Assembly (NCBI GenBank): GCA_024695475.1
Contig: JAILIC010000026.1
Coordinates: 1 to 64,000, forward strand
Source: Treponema sp.
GTDB lineage: Bacteria > Spirochaetota > Spirochaetia > Treponematales > Treponemataceae
DNA length: 64,000 nucleotides
Reading direction: 5' to 3'
The position numbers were made by a program, and so were the translations under genes. The notes below the pieces were generated by a model. The model searched no databases, was not told where the DNA came from, and saw only the letters and a list, made by a program, of their open reading frames with translations. Shown here one piece after another: positions 7,530-15,350 of the stretch. Within the stretch, counting starts at the first letter, position 1. The number at the start of each line of letters is the position of its first letter.

Positions 7530-8132
7530 ATGTCGTTTCCTATTTTTGAAGAGTGTTACCAATTAACGGATTTTTACGTCAAGTCCCGTGCGGTTGTCAT
7601 TGAGACGGATATACAGATTTACGAAGGTAAATATGAAGACAAAAATTATCTAGTGTTAGGGGAGGAAGGTCTGCCTCTATGCACGATAAGTATTCCGCCA
7701 TTCTGCGAAGGACAGGCAAAGCTTGGCGTCTTCCTCAAAGAGTTCAGCATTCTTTTGAACGAAATGTTGGTAAAATGGGATAAAGATGTGGTTCAAAGGC
7801 TTTATACCGAAACTATGCAAAAACTTTTTCCTGATGAAGTAGCCAATTACGAGCTTGGCTTTTACGAGCTTAGGGGATTTTTGTATTGTACCATTCAGTT
7901 TAGCGAAGAAGGACACAAAAAGGTCTTTGGCGAAGGCTGGCGGGGAACTTCGACAGCGAGAGAGTTATCTTTTGTCTTTCGGCCTATTGAGCGTTTGAAA
8001 TTTCAGAGCACAGACCCTGCGATGGAAAAGTTTTATGAAGAGCAAGAAAAAGTAAGGGCATTGCGGAGAGCCCATCCTCGGAGAAAAAACACTTTGGCTG
8101 ATTTTTTGCGTGGTGATGAAAAAAAAGACTAA
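7530..8132 (+). CDS. Uncharacterised protein, 200 aa
   Basis: Not recognised. The ATG has a good SD (AGGAGA). The protein is soluble and acidic in its middle with a basic tail (ALRRAHPRRKNTLADFLRG). It contains short beta-strand patterns (YLVLGEEGLPLCTISIPPF; GFLYCTIQFSEEG). It is 26 bases after the preceding gene and appears to be the last gene of that operon. Confidence 0.7.
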   Translation: MSFPIFEECYQLTDFYVKSRAVVIETDIQIYEGKYEDKNYLVLGEEGLPLCTISIPPFCEGQAKLGVFLKEFSILLNEMLVKWDKDVVQRLYTETMQKLFPDEVANYELGFYELRGFLYCTIQFSEEGHKKVFGEGWRGTSTARELSFVFRPIERLKFQSTDPAMEKFYEEQEKVRALRRAHPRRKNTLADFLRGDEKKD

Positions 8133-8154
8133 TTAGGTCAAATAACCTAATTTT
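8131..8154 (+). terminator. Weak hairpin terminator
   Basis: AATTAGGT at 8131-8138 pairs perfectly with ACCTAATT at 8145-8152 across a six-base loop, ending in four T. It overlaps the stop codon of the preceding gene. The stem is AT-rich, so efficiency is uncertain. Confidence 0.5.
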
Positions 8155-8178
8155 GCAAATTGCGTTATACTATCGGTT

Positions 8179-8361
8179 ATGGAAGAAAGATTTTTGCCAA
8201 TCGGTATTCAGGATTTTGACATTGTGGTAGAAAACTCCCTTACCCAGATTGATGCGAATGGCTATTCACAGCAGTTCGCCGTCAGCGGAAAAGCAATGTA
8301 TAAAATTGGCGTGGTGTTCTCCAGTGTCGGCAAAGGAATCTTGGGCTGGAAGATAAAATAA
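8179..8361 (+). pseudogene. Internally deleted AAA-ATPase / PD-(D/E)XK nuclease-like remnant
   Basis: The first residues (ERFLPIGIQDFDIVVENS) resemble the N-terminus of the AAA-ATPase-like proteins with a C-terminal PD-(D/E)XK nuclease domain (typically LPIGIQDFxxLR). The last residues (KAMYKIGVVFSSVGKGILGWKI) resemble the family's final strand (typically YKIGVNFSxxxxxIxxW). Family members usually run to about 500 residues, so some 90 percent is missing while the reading frame is kept. It has no recognisable catalytic or Walker motif. It could still be translated as a 60-residue peptide. Confidence 0.65.
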
Positions 8362-8381
8362 TAATGTAGGAGTACTAAAAA

Positions 8382-9509
8382 ATGGGCTGTGATATTTCAG
8401 AATCGTATTATTTTGCAGGGAGTCTTGATGGCATAAAAACCTTTTACGATTTTTTGAAGCCTCTTGAAAGGAATACAGCTTTTGAGAACGATACTGATTT
8501 TGAGACTCTCATTAACGAAAAATATCCTGTCGATAAAGCTAAACTCAACGATACTAGTTTTGGCTTTGATATGATTGTGGGGAAGATAAAAACTGCAAAC
8601 AAACTTTCTGCTTTTCCCTGCTCACTTTTTAACCGTAATTCCATTTCTGCGTATGTTTTTAAGGAGCTTTTGGATACTTATTTTCCTGGTGTGTATATGT
8701 ATTTTTCATATACGGGCGACAGCGTGCTGTTTAACACCTGCAACACCAACGACAAAGAGCAACGATTTTTTGCGCACGGTGAGCAGGGAAAGTGCTATCT
8801 GTCTGGCAACTATAACGAGCTTAAAGTACTCCATGACGGTAATTATACCCGTCAGGAAATTATAGACAGCTATGTTCTCTTTTTGGGCAATCCCGACATA
8901 GATGCCGAGTATATTCCAGTTTTTTGTGGCGAAGATGCATTAGGCGAAGAACAATACAATATCGAAGCAATTTATGCCCAAAATACAGGAATCCCCGAAC
9001 CGACCGTTACAGACTGTCATGCTTTGTGCGAAAATCCACCTGCTCTGGATGTTCCTCATGGGCTTACCCCCGAATGGCAGAGTAAAAAGCAGCGTGTTCT
9101 GGACTATCAAACATATCCGGAACTCAAAGCCTGTAAACATCTTGTTGGTCAGCACGAAGATGGATTGCCTTATTTGTATCGTACGGTCATATATGAAAAT
9201 CCAGTACGGATCCCTTCTTGTCTTACCGATTTTGATAAGAATGCATTTGACTGGAATGTGCTGTATGTCTCGAAGTGCATAAACAACATTACAGATCCGT
9301 TAACGCTTGTACTGACTAAAGAACAAGCACAATTACTTGAAGCCAAAATCAGTGTGACAAAAAATCAGAATTATAGATTTGCTGATTTTTTTGATGTCGT
9401 AAAAACTGAAGACGGCGATATTTTGTTTGAGTATAAACCGATAGAAAGACCTAATTCTTTGAGCGCTGAGCTTAGTGATGACGGCTTTCCGAGCGACATT
9501 CCTTTTTAA
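8382..9509 (+). CDS. Uncharacterised protein, 375 aa
   Basis: Not recognised. ATG at 8382 is preceded by TAGGAG. It begins MGCDISESYYFAGSLDGIKTFYDFL and has no signal peptide or membrane segment. The middle is aromatic and acidic, with several scattered Cys, and the C-terminus is Ser/Asp-rich. It starts 20 bases after the nuclease remnant. The gene may be an orphan or immunity-type protein of the accessory region, but function is unknown. Confidence 0.75.
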   Translation: MGCDISESYYFAGSLDGIKTFYDFLKPLERNTAFENDTDFETLINEKYPVDKAKLNDTSFGFDMIVGKIKTANKLSAFPCSLFNRNSISAYVFKELLDTYFPGVYMYFSYTGDSVLFNTCNTNDKEQRFFAHGEQGKCYLSGNYNELKVLHDGNYTRQEIIDSYVLFLGNPDIDAEYIPVFCGEDALGEEQYNIEAIYAQNTGIPEPTVTDCHALCENPPALDVPHGLTPEWQSKKQRVLDYQTYPELKACKHLVGQHEDGLPYLYRTVIYENPVRIPSCLTDFDKNAFDWNVLYVSKCINNITDPLTLVLTKEQAQLLEAKISVTKNQNYRFADFFDVVKTEDGDILFEYKPIERPNSLSAELSDDGFPSDIPF

Positions 9510-9578
9510 TCTGCTGTTTTTTACCCAAAAAGCGGCATTCTGAGCTGGAAAAAATAATTACTTTTTTTCACACTTTTT

Positions 9579-9607
9579 TTGAACTTTTTGCGAATTTTCC
9601 ATATATT
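9579..9607 (+). promoter_or_regulatory. Sigma70-type promoter, repeated copy 2
   Basis: TTGAAC at 9579-9584, a 17-base spacer, TATATT at 9602-9607. It is nearly identical to the promoter at 6673 but drives a long structured leader instead of a short one. Confidence 0.65.
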
Positions 9608-9610
9608 ATT

Positions 9611-9744
9611 ACCGTATTCGACGGTGTTAATCGGCAGATACTAGATCCGGCGCCAATCTTTTGCCGGTGATATTCGGGTTTGCCGGTTTCCCAAAGAGAC
9701 GAAACCGGCGTTTTGGAACCGACAGTTTCATAAACTATCGGTTC
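9611..9744 (+). ncRNA. Structured 5' leader with four consecutive hairpins
   Basis: Between the promoter and the next start codon lie four hairpins. ACCGT/ACGGT is at 9611-9625. CCGGC/GCCGG is at 9647-9667. GCCGGTTTC/GAAACCGGC is at 9682-9709 (9 bp, followed by CG then TTTT). The last is 9716-9744, 13 pairs with one G-U and a CAT loop. The ribosome site at 9755 sits in AAAACCGGAGG, which can pair with CCGGTTT of the third hairpin. The region could therefore switch between exposing and hiding the site. I do not recognise a known class. Confidence 0.55.
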
Positions 9745-9766
9745 TATAAAAACCGGAGGCCGCAGA

Positions 9767-10498
9767 ATGAATCCAACTCATTGTGAAATGAAGTTTTTGA
9801 ACCACGAGCAGTTTCTTAAGTTTGTCGAAAAATTCGGGAACGAAAAAAAAGAAATCGACTTTAAGTATTTCGGACTAAAAGACGAGGACTTGCTTGAAGC
9901 TCAACAGGATGGTGGTACAAAGACTTTTATTGACATTCTGAATGATACGATTCGTTTTGTGACCAAAGAACCGCCCTATGAGTTCAATTTCAGGTTTCAA
10001 CATTTCGGATATGACATTTCCTTTAGCTGCAGAAGTGATAACGGCGAGGGTATAAAGGGTTATATAATAAAAAAACTGTATTATGTAACTCATCTGTTTT
10101 ATGCTGAAGATGAATTTGAAAAGCTGGTCGATTACAAAGAATCGGGTGAGTATAAGTGGAATCAAAAGGTCAGAAGCCATACAATCCAAAAAGCAAAGCC
10201 GAATGTCACGATGCGGAATCTTGACGGCAGGTACGGAATTATATCAGTTGTTTCGGCTCATCATCTGAGTATAAACGAGCTTGAAATGCGGGAAATGTAT
10301 AATTTTTCCCTGAATGTAAAAAAGGATAAAGGACATAAAATGGGGCTGACGGTTACAGTCCCTAAAATCACGACGACGCTCCCTATACCTACGGAAAAAG
10401 TGATTGCTCATTACACGGACATCAGGCGGGCGATTAAGGACGGCTGGGCAGTCGATGTATACGATGCGCAGATTTTGAACGACCTGGAACAAAAATAA
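9767..10498 (+). CDS. Uncharacterised protein, 243 aa
   Basis: Not recognised. GGAGG seven bases before ATG fixes the start. The protein is soluble, Lys- and aromatic-rich, with alternating strands in the second half (GLTVTVPKITTTLPIPTEKVIAHY). There is no signal peptide. It is preceded by the structured leader at 9611-9744 and followed 11 bases later by a YqiA-like esterase gene, probably cotranscribed. Confidence 0.75.
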   Translation: MNPTHCEMKFLNHEQFLKFVEKFGNEKKEIDFKYFGLKDEDLLEAQQDGGTKTFIDILNDTIRFVTKEPPYEFNFRFQHFGYDISFSCRSDNGEGIKGYIIKKLYYVTHLFYAEDEFEKLVDYKESGEYKWNQKVRSHTIQKAKPNVTMRNLDGRYGIISVVSAHHLSINELEMREMYNFSLNVKKDKGHKMGLTVTVPKITTTLPIPTEKVIAHYTDIRRAIKDGWAVDVYDAQILNDLEQK

Positions 10499-10509
10499 GA
10501 GGTGTACAT

Positions 10510-11160
10510 ATGAAAAAAGCAATATATATTCATGGACTTGGCGGGAGCGGAAACGGCTCATCAGCAAAGAATGTCAAGAAAATGCTTGAAAGCGTGTGGC
10601 CTGGTGATTATGATTTTTCTGCAAGCACTTACAATCTTTTAGAGCCAGAAGAAGCGTTTGATCAGATCCAAAAAGATGTAAAAGATGCTGACTTAGTAGT
10701 TGCTTCATCTTTGGGCGCATTTTATGCTGTTTCTGTTCATGTATGCACAAAGATTCTTTTGCTCAATCCATGCCTGGATCCTGAAAAAGCTATACCAAAA
10801 ATACTTTATCCGGAGCAGAAACAGGGCTTTGACGAAGAACGAGCCGTGAGGGAGTGGGGTAAAATTAAGCAAAACTGGCAACTCCTTGACCGAGAGGATT
10901 GCGGCATGCGTTTCGGAGTTTTCTCTGACAAGGACGAGCTTTTCTCTTTCTTCGATACATACAAAGAAAACTTTGGAACTTGCTTTGGTACTGAAAATTC
11001 CTGCATGATACATGGCACTCACGAAATTGCAAAAGATAAGAGCCAGCTTGCGCAGGCATTTTCTGCTTTCAAAAAATACGGCGAGCTGGCAGGTAAGATA
11101 ATGGCAGGACAGTCTTCGTATTGCTTTGGCGATGAAAATGATTTTTTCAACCTTGTTTGA
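10510..11160 (+). CDS. YqiA/UPF0227-like alpha/beta hydrolase
   Basis: A 216-residue alpha/beta-hydrolase of the YqiA/YcfP type. IYIHGLGGSGNGSSAKN supplies the oxyanion loop near the N-terminus. VVASSLGAFYAV carries the nucleophile Ser in a modified elbow typical of this family, and the late IHGTHEIA provides the catalytic His. Family members act as small esterases. It has a good SD (GAGGTG) and follows an unknown gene by 11 bases. Confidence 0.8.
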   Translation: MKKAIYIHGLGGSGNGSSAKNVKKMLESVWPGDYDFSASTYNLLEPEEAFDQIQKDVKDADLVVASSLGAFYAVSVHVCTKILLLNPCLDPEKAIPKILYPEQKQGFDEERAVREWGKIKQNWQLLDREDCGMRFGVFSDKDELFSFFDTYKENFGTCFGTENSCMIHGTHEIAKDKSQLAQAFSAFKKYGELAGKIMAGQSSYCFGDENDFFNLV

Positions 11161-11183
11161 ATTTTTTTTTGGGGGGGGTGAAT

Positions 11184-12170
11184 ATGACGACAATTTCGAA
11201 ATATAGGATTACAGATCGTTACCGATTTGTGTTAGAAATAGTTATTGTAACTTTATATTTGTTTACGACAGTCTTTTGTTATTCACAAGATGTAAAACAG
11301 GAATTTTTAGATTTAGTTCTGGACAATAATTGCTGGCTGCCTGTTGCATATCTGGAAGTGGTAGATAAAAACGATAGGGAAGTATTAAAAAAGATTGTTC
11401 CTGATTTTGAATATGAAGGTTGTTACGACGAACCATGGCAACAGCATCTGGACTGGAATGAAGCTTATATCATTTATGATATGTTCGAGAAATTGAAATA
11501 CGAAGATTTTATAGCTCTTGAAAATAGGCATTATCAATATCTTGAATTAGATTCTTCTGCCGGTTATGAATATATAATTACAGATGTCGAAAAGGCAGAT
11601 AATACATATCATCTGAACTTAAAACAAACAACAAATTCGATTTTCAATACGGGGGTCACGCAGAGAAAAGAAAACAGTCTGATAATTCCTGTTGAAAACT
11701 TAAGAAAAGTCCCGCTTTATAAAGATGATCCTGCCTATTATGACGAAGACGAATATAAATTTCATGAAATCTTTATAGATGCAGTTTTTGATTTTAATGG
11801 AAATTATCTTACAGTGACTGCAAATGATGGAAAATTCTCGCAAAAGTTTTTCCGGTGCGAGCCTGAAACATTCGATTTATTAAAAAAGCTGATTTATGTG
11901 AATGCCCTTGATACAAAAGTAATTGTTTCCTGTGAAAACGAAATGACTGTAAAAGAAAAGCTGAAATTGCGTTGTGACGGACACATTACGGGAGAGGTTA
12001 AGCGGGTTTTGCCTGCGGGGACAAGAGTAAAAGTAATCGGTCTTGGAAAGATTTGCACGATAGATGGTATTACATCAAACTGGGTACAAATTGAACTGGT
12101 AAATGAACAGCCAAAAGATACGTATGATTATTCTACTTTTGGCTGGTGCTTTGGCGGGTATTTGGAGTAG
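11184..12170 (+). CDS. Exported protein with C-terminal SH3 domain
   Basis: I chose the ATG at 11184 because a G8 tract lies just upstream as ribosome site. Residues 16-38 form a signal sequence (VLEIVIVTLYLFTTVFCYSQ). The body is unknown. The last 80 residues form a bacterial SH3-like domain (MTVKEKLKLRCDG, VLPAGTRVKVIGLG, SNWVQIELV, GWCFGGYLE). This ending is a pattern I associate with Treponema envelope proteins. It probably acts in the periplasm or at the cell surface. Confidence 0.8.
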   Translation: MTTISKYRITDRYRFVLEIVIVTLYLFTTVFCYSQDVKQEFLDLVLDNNCWLPVAYLEVVDKNDREVLKKIVPDFEYEGCYDEPWQQHLDWNEAYIIYDMFEKLKYEDFIALENRHYQYLELDSSAGYEYIITDVEKADNTYHLNLKQTTNSIFNTGVTQRKENSLIIPVENLRKVPLYKDDPAYYDEDEYKFHEIFIDAVFDFNGNYLTVTANDGKFSQKFFRCEPETFDLLKKLIYVNALDTKVIVSCENEMTVKEKLKLRCDGHITGEVKRVLPAGTRVKVIGLGKICTIDGITSNWVQIELVNEQPKDTYDYSTFGWCFGGYLE

Positions 12171-12212
12171 CACAAGGAGTGTCCTTTTTTTTGTTTAGAC
12201 ACCCCCTGTGCT
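12169..12212. terminator. Long hairpin with T-rich loop
   Basis: AGCACA-GG-GTGTC (12169-12183) pairs with GACAC-CC-TGTGCT (12198-12212) with 13 of 15 positions matched. The 14-base loop is almost all T. It closes the SH3-protein gene and also lies downstream of the minus-strand fragment, so it may act in both directions. Confidence 0.5.
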
Positions 12213-12240
12213 TTCGGATAAATACCTTCTCTATAGTGGC

Positions 12241-12726
12241 CTACAATAACTGGTAAACAAAAATGGTTCCGATTGACTGCTTGTTTTTTGTTGCTTCAAT
12301 AACAAACTGTGGGTTGTACTCAGTAATAGTGCCTTCTTCAATTTCAAAAACAGTGTTACGCCAGCGGTTTTTGTTGTCGTTTTCGATTTTTGATTTGATA
12401 GTGTTATCATGGTATGAAAGTACCATCTCGTCATTTTCTCTTGAGACATCAGTACGGATTACAATCACTGTTTTACGTCCCTTTATAGTATTCTTAAGAG
12501 TGAACTGCAGACCTGTATTTGTAAACATACAGGCTATATCATGAATCAAAGTACCATCGGGATAATAGAATGCTTCATTTCCTTTAATATAAGTTCCTTG
12601 TGTATCACGCTGATTTTTATCAGCAGGAAGACAAAGATTTACAGTCTCTATGGAATTCTTGATCTGAGCAAAACGACCACAGAAAAAGATTACTGCACGG
12701 TACAGTGCGAGTTTAGTTACGATAAA
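12241..12726 (-). pseudogene. Minus-strand coding fragment without a clear start
   Basis: The minus frame is open from a stop at 12727-12729 to TAA at 12241. It has no good ATG with ribosome site; the first candidate is TTG at 12549. From about 12640 downward it reads like real protein (KNQRDTQGTYIKGNEAFYYPDG, TVIVIRTDVSREND, YNPQFVIEATKN). Above 12640 it does not. The gene therefore seems to have lost its 5' end at a junction with a plus-strand fragment. Family not recognised. Confidence 0.45.
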
Positions 12727-12777
12727 TCAAAGAGACAGCCGTTTGTTCTTGAAGAAGCAGTTATTGAGATGCTATAA
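12637..12777 (+). pseudogene. Plus-strand 3' gene fragment
   Basis: On the plus strand the frame reads YGILDLSKTTTEKDYCTVQC then EFSYDKSKRQPFVLEEAVIEML and stop, which looks like the genuine end of a soluble protein. Upstream of about 12637 the same frame turns into unlikely residues. It abuts the minus-strand fragment, so the two appear to be pieces joined by rearrangement. Confidence 0.35.
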
Positions 12778-12813
12778 TACCGCAATTCAAATTATTCATA
12801 CAAGGAGAAAATA

Positions 12814-13125
12814 ATGGAAGAGGGTTTGAAACTTTCGAATGGTGTTTATAAGTATGCCTTAGGTGGGTTTGTGAAGCTTGCTGGCGGAGCGCTCAAATTG
12901 TTTGAGGATAGAATTGAGCTTTCAAGGCTTTTTGGATCTGTTACGATTCCACTCTCGGATTTGGAATATGTCCGTCCGACAAAAATCATCGGATTTTTCC
13001 CTGCTGGTTTGGAGTTTAAGACAAAGTCAGGAACTTTCCTTCGTGTGTATATGGCAAATCTTTTTACGGCATCAAGCAGCCGCGAAAAATGGCTTGCAGA
13101 ACTTCAGAAATTTGTTTTGCAATAA
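12814..13125 (+). CDS. Small PH/GRAM-like domain protein
   Basis: 103 residues with SD AAGGAGA. Strand-rich pattern with a final helix (SSSREKWLAELQKFVLQ) and the core LFEDRIELSRLFGSVTIPLSDLEYVRPTK resemble small PH/GRAM-fold proteins, which often bind lipids or peptides. The assignment is by pattern only. It stands alone and faces a convergent gene whose stop is 9 bases away. Confidence 0.6.
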   Translation: MEEGLKLSNGVYKYALGGFVKLAGGALKLFEDRIELSRLFGSVTIPLSDLEYVRPTKIIGFFPAGLEFKTKSGTFLRVYMANLFTASSSREKWLAELQKFVLQ

Positions 13126-13133
13126 CCAATGCC

Positions 13134-13895
13134 TTAATTGTACTGTCTTGAATACGGTTGCTCGTCATTAAGGTATTTTTTTGCCTCTCGTTCTGAGTCA
13201 AAGTGCCTTTTTGTTTTCAAGACAGAATCAGAAAGCTTGTTTTCTTGGATATACGTTTGTTTGTCTAACAGAAAGGCCAGACAGACAAGAAGGTTATTTT
13301 CATCGAATTTACCGTATATATCGATATGATCATGTGAATCTGTCTGATATACAAAGAATCCATCATCTGTTTGCACAAAGCCAAGACGTTTTTGCAGACA
13401 AAGAAAATGACACACATCGACTTCCCGTATCAAATCTACCTGTAGTTTTTGACAGATTGCATTGACGAGAGGAAGCATGTCGTATGTGAAACAACATCCG
13501 GAAGAGGTAGCTCTCAAAAAATACTCTTTGGATTCTATTTCGCTTGCACTGTAACCTTTCCATTCCGTGGTTTTACCGGTTTTTCTCAGTAATTTTGAAA
13601 GACTGGTGGGAATTTTCAGATTACGACTTATATCAAAACTGCAATAGTTGACGAGCTTTATGAATTCTTCTTTTGCATAGGTGTCAAAAAAATCGCTTTT
13701 TATATACAAATCATCAAAATGAAAATATAAGTTGAGTGTGTCTGACTGAACTCTCTCAACACTGAGATGCCAGCTATCAGCTTCTTTTTTGACGGAAAAA
13801 TCTGTGTCAAAAATTCCTTCTCGGTCACCCATCCGTACGTGCTGAAAATGAATAAAACTGGGGTCGAGTGCATTCAGTTTACAATAATCTGCCAT
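13134..13895 (-). CDS. Uncharacterised protein, 253 aa
   Basis: Not recognised. ATG at 13895 has a good ribosome site (GAGGAAAGCAA). No signal peptide or membrane segment. It has several paired Cys (SSGCCFTYD, DVCHFLCLQKR) and a basic tail. It lies 17 bases after the leucine-rich-repeat gene and is probably translated from the same mRNA. Confidence 0.7.
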   Translation of the reverse strand: MADYCKLNALDPSFIHFQHVRMGDREGIFDTDFSVKKEADSWHLSVERVQSDTLNLYFHFDDLYIKSDFFDTYAKEEFIKLVNYCSFDISRNLKIPTSLSKLLRKTGKTTEWKGYSASEIESKEYFLRATSSGCCFTYDMLPLVNAICQKLQVDLIREVDVCHFLCLQKRLGFVQTDDGFFVYQTDSHDHIDIYGKFDENNLLVCLAFLLDKQTYIQENKLSDSVLKTKRHFDSEREAKKYLNDEQPYSRQYN

Positions 13896-13912
13896 TTGCT
13901 TTCCTCTGTTTT

Positions 13913-14929
13913 TTAAAATATGCTATCTGGCATCGGGGCTTCATAAATGTAGCAGAAACCTTCCAGAGGAAGTGTTGTACCATCGGAAAATTCAAGCTTG
14001 CAACAGAGCTTTATCCAATACTCACCAATTCTATTATAAATGTGATAGTAATCGTCAGTTTCGGAAACGTAGAAATTACGTGCAGGATAGTCTTTTATTG
14101 CAATTTCTTTTTTACCTTTTTGTACTTTGATTTCTATGTCTCCGGCACTTTCGTCTTTGTTGTGGGCGTCATAAAAATGCAGCACCGCATTTTGGCTTGT
14201 TTCAGGTGCTTTGTCGAGGCGGACTTCCATATCAAGTGTATCAAATGCCATTTGACAATCTCTTTTTGAAAAATGAATGGTACCATAGGTTTCCTTTGAG
14301 TTATTTTCTTCTGGAATAAAATCTGCATCGCCTTCGAGGATTTTTGCATCATTCCAAGCATTCCAGATTGGAGACCATTTTGCTTTGTGAGGATTATTAA
14401 ACGTCTTTATATATTGTAAGTTTTCATTATCACCAAATGCGAGTTCACCTATATATTGCACTGATTCTGGAATTGCTATGGATTTTAACTTGGTTCTAAA
14501 AAACGCTTGCTCTTCAATTTTCTCAAGTCCGTTTGGGAGTACTACATCTTCCAAATCAGAAAGACGGCAGAAGGTGATAATCTTTGTAGTTTTAGGAAGT
14601 ACTAACGTCCTGACATTTTTTAGATTTGTAATAAAGAGGTTACATTCTGTGTTTTTAAATGAGCAATCACTCAAATCTAGATCAATAGGACCAATCTTAC
14701 CTTTGTCAGTATCATTACAGGTTATCATGAGAGTATGAATGGTCTCTGCTGAAATTTCGTCTTTAATCTTTACGCTCATTTCTTTATCTAGATTAAGAGA
14801 GCAAAACTCTGCTATGGTCATTGTCGTAGGTACTTGGCTGTTCTTAGAGTCTTGAGCAAATAGTAATCCTTCAAAAATAAAAAACAAACAAAGCAGTATT
14901 ATACAGTGACTTGAAAAATAGTTTGACAT
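13913..14929 (-). CDS. Exported BspA-type leucine-rich-repeat protein
   Basis: I place the start at 14929, where GAGG lies eight bases upstream; the ATG ten codons earlier has no ribosome site. Residues 1-26 are a signal peptide (NYFSSHCIILLCLFFIFEGLLFAQ). The centre has LRR_5 repeats of the BspA/Treponema pectinovorum type (LPKTTKIITFCRLSDLEDVVLPNGLEKIEEQAFFRTKLKSIAIPESVQYIGELAFGDN, spanning about residues 108-170). The C-terminal half is unknown. Such proteins are usually surface exposed and bind matrix or other cells. Confidence 0.82.
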   Translation of the reverse strand: MSNYFSSHCIILLCLFFIFEGLLFAQDSKNSQVPTTMTIAEFCSLNLDKEMSVKIKDEISAETIHTLMITCNDTDKGKIGPIDLDLSDCSFKNTECNLFITNLKNVRTLVLPKTTKIITFCRLSDLEDVVLPNGLEKIEEQAFFRTKLKSIAIPESVQYIGELAFGDNENLQYIKTFNNPHKAKWSPIWNAWNDAKILEGDADFIPEENNSKETYGTIHFSKRDCQMAFDTLDMEVRLDKAPETSQNAVLHFYDAHNKDESAGDIEIKVQKGKKEIAIKDYPARNFYVSETDDYYHIYNRIGEYWIKLCCKLEFSDGTTLPLEGFCYIYEAPMPDSIF

Positions 14930-15082
14930 CGCATTGGCCTCGGTGCTTATTTGAGACATAGGTTTTCTGGTTATGATAATTGAAAGAGGGGGAGTAAATC
15001 AATATGTCGAGTAAAGGCACGCTACCGCTTAAAGCCCTGACTTCTCCGTTTTTCAGGTTGATACCAATTATTAATCTGAAAT

Positions 15083-15113
15083 AAAAAAAAGACTGTCATT
15101 TCTGACAGTCTTT
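15083..15113 (-). terminator. Terminator of tRNA-Val
   Basis: On the minus strand GACTGTCA pairs perfectly with TGACAGTC across a GAAA loop and is followed by eight T. It lies four bases past the tRNA 3' end. The stretch between here and 14930 (about 150 bases) shows nothing I can name. Confidence 0.9.
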
Positions 15114-15116
15114 GAT

Positions 15117-15188
15117 GGACGATGAGAGGATCGAACTCCCGACAACCTGGGTGTAAACCAGGTGCTCTCCCAGCTGAGCTAATCGTCC
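15117..15188 (-). tRNA. tRNA-Val (anticodon UAC)
   Basis: The reverse complement folds as a 72-base cloverleaf. It has acceptor GGACGAT/ATCGTCC, D-arm GCTC...GAGC, anticodon stem CCTGG/CCAGG around TTTACAC (anticodon TAC), and T-arm GGGAG-TTCGATC-CTCTC with one G-U pair. CCA is not encoded. Confidence 0.96.
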
Positions 15189-15217
15189 GTTCAGCGTTTA
15201 TTGCGTTGATGTAATAT

Positions 15218-15246
15218 ACTATATATAAAACACATTTTTATGTCAA
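15218..15246 (-). promoter_or_regulatory. Promoter of tRNA-Val
   Basis: On the minus strand TTGACA (15246-15241), a 17-base spacer and TATAGT (15223-15218) stand about 30 bases before the mature tRNA 5' end. Confidence 0.75.
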
Positions 15247-15312
15247 TAGCAAAAAAGAAAAATAATAAAAAAAATCACTTTTTTTTATAAAAACTGAAAG
15301 TAAGATAAAAAA

Positions 15313-15341
15313 TTGTGTATTATACAATACTATGGTATAAT
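15313..15341 (+). promoter_or_regulatory. Promoter placing the start near the ATG of the hybrid kinase
   Basis: TTGTGT (15313-15318), 17 bases, then TATAAT (15336-15341). The ATG is at 15351, so transcription should begin only about three bases before it. No ribosome site precedes the ATG, in keeping with a leaderless or near-leaderless mRNA. Confidence 0.6.
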
Positions 15342-15350
15342 TAAAATTAG

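Noticed and set aside
12263..12544. Plus-strand ORF opposite the minus-strand fragment
   Set aside because: Its residue composition is not protein-like, while the minus-strand frame over the same bases is.
13868..14269. Plus-strand ORF over the LRR gene
   Set aside because: It is antisense to a gene with a signal peptide and repeats, and has no ribosome site.
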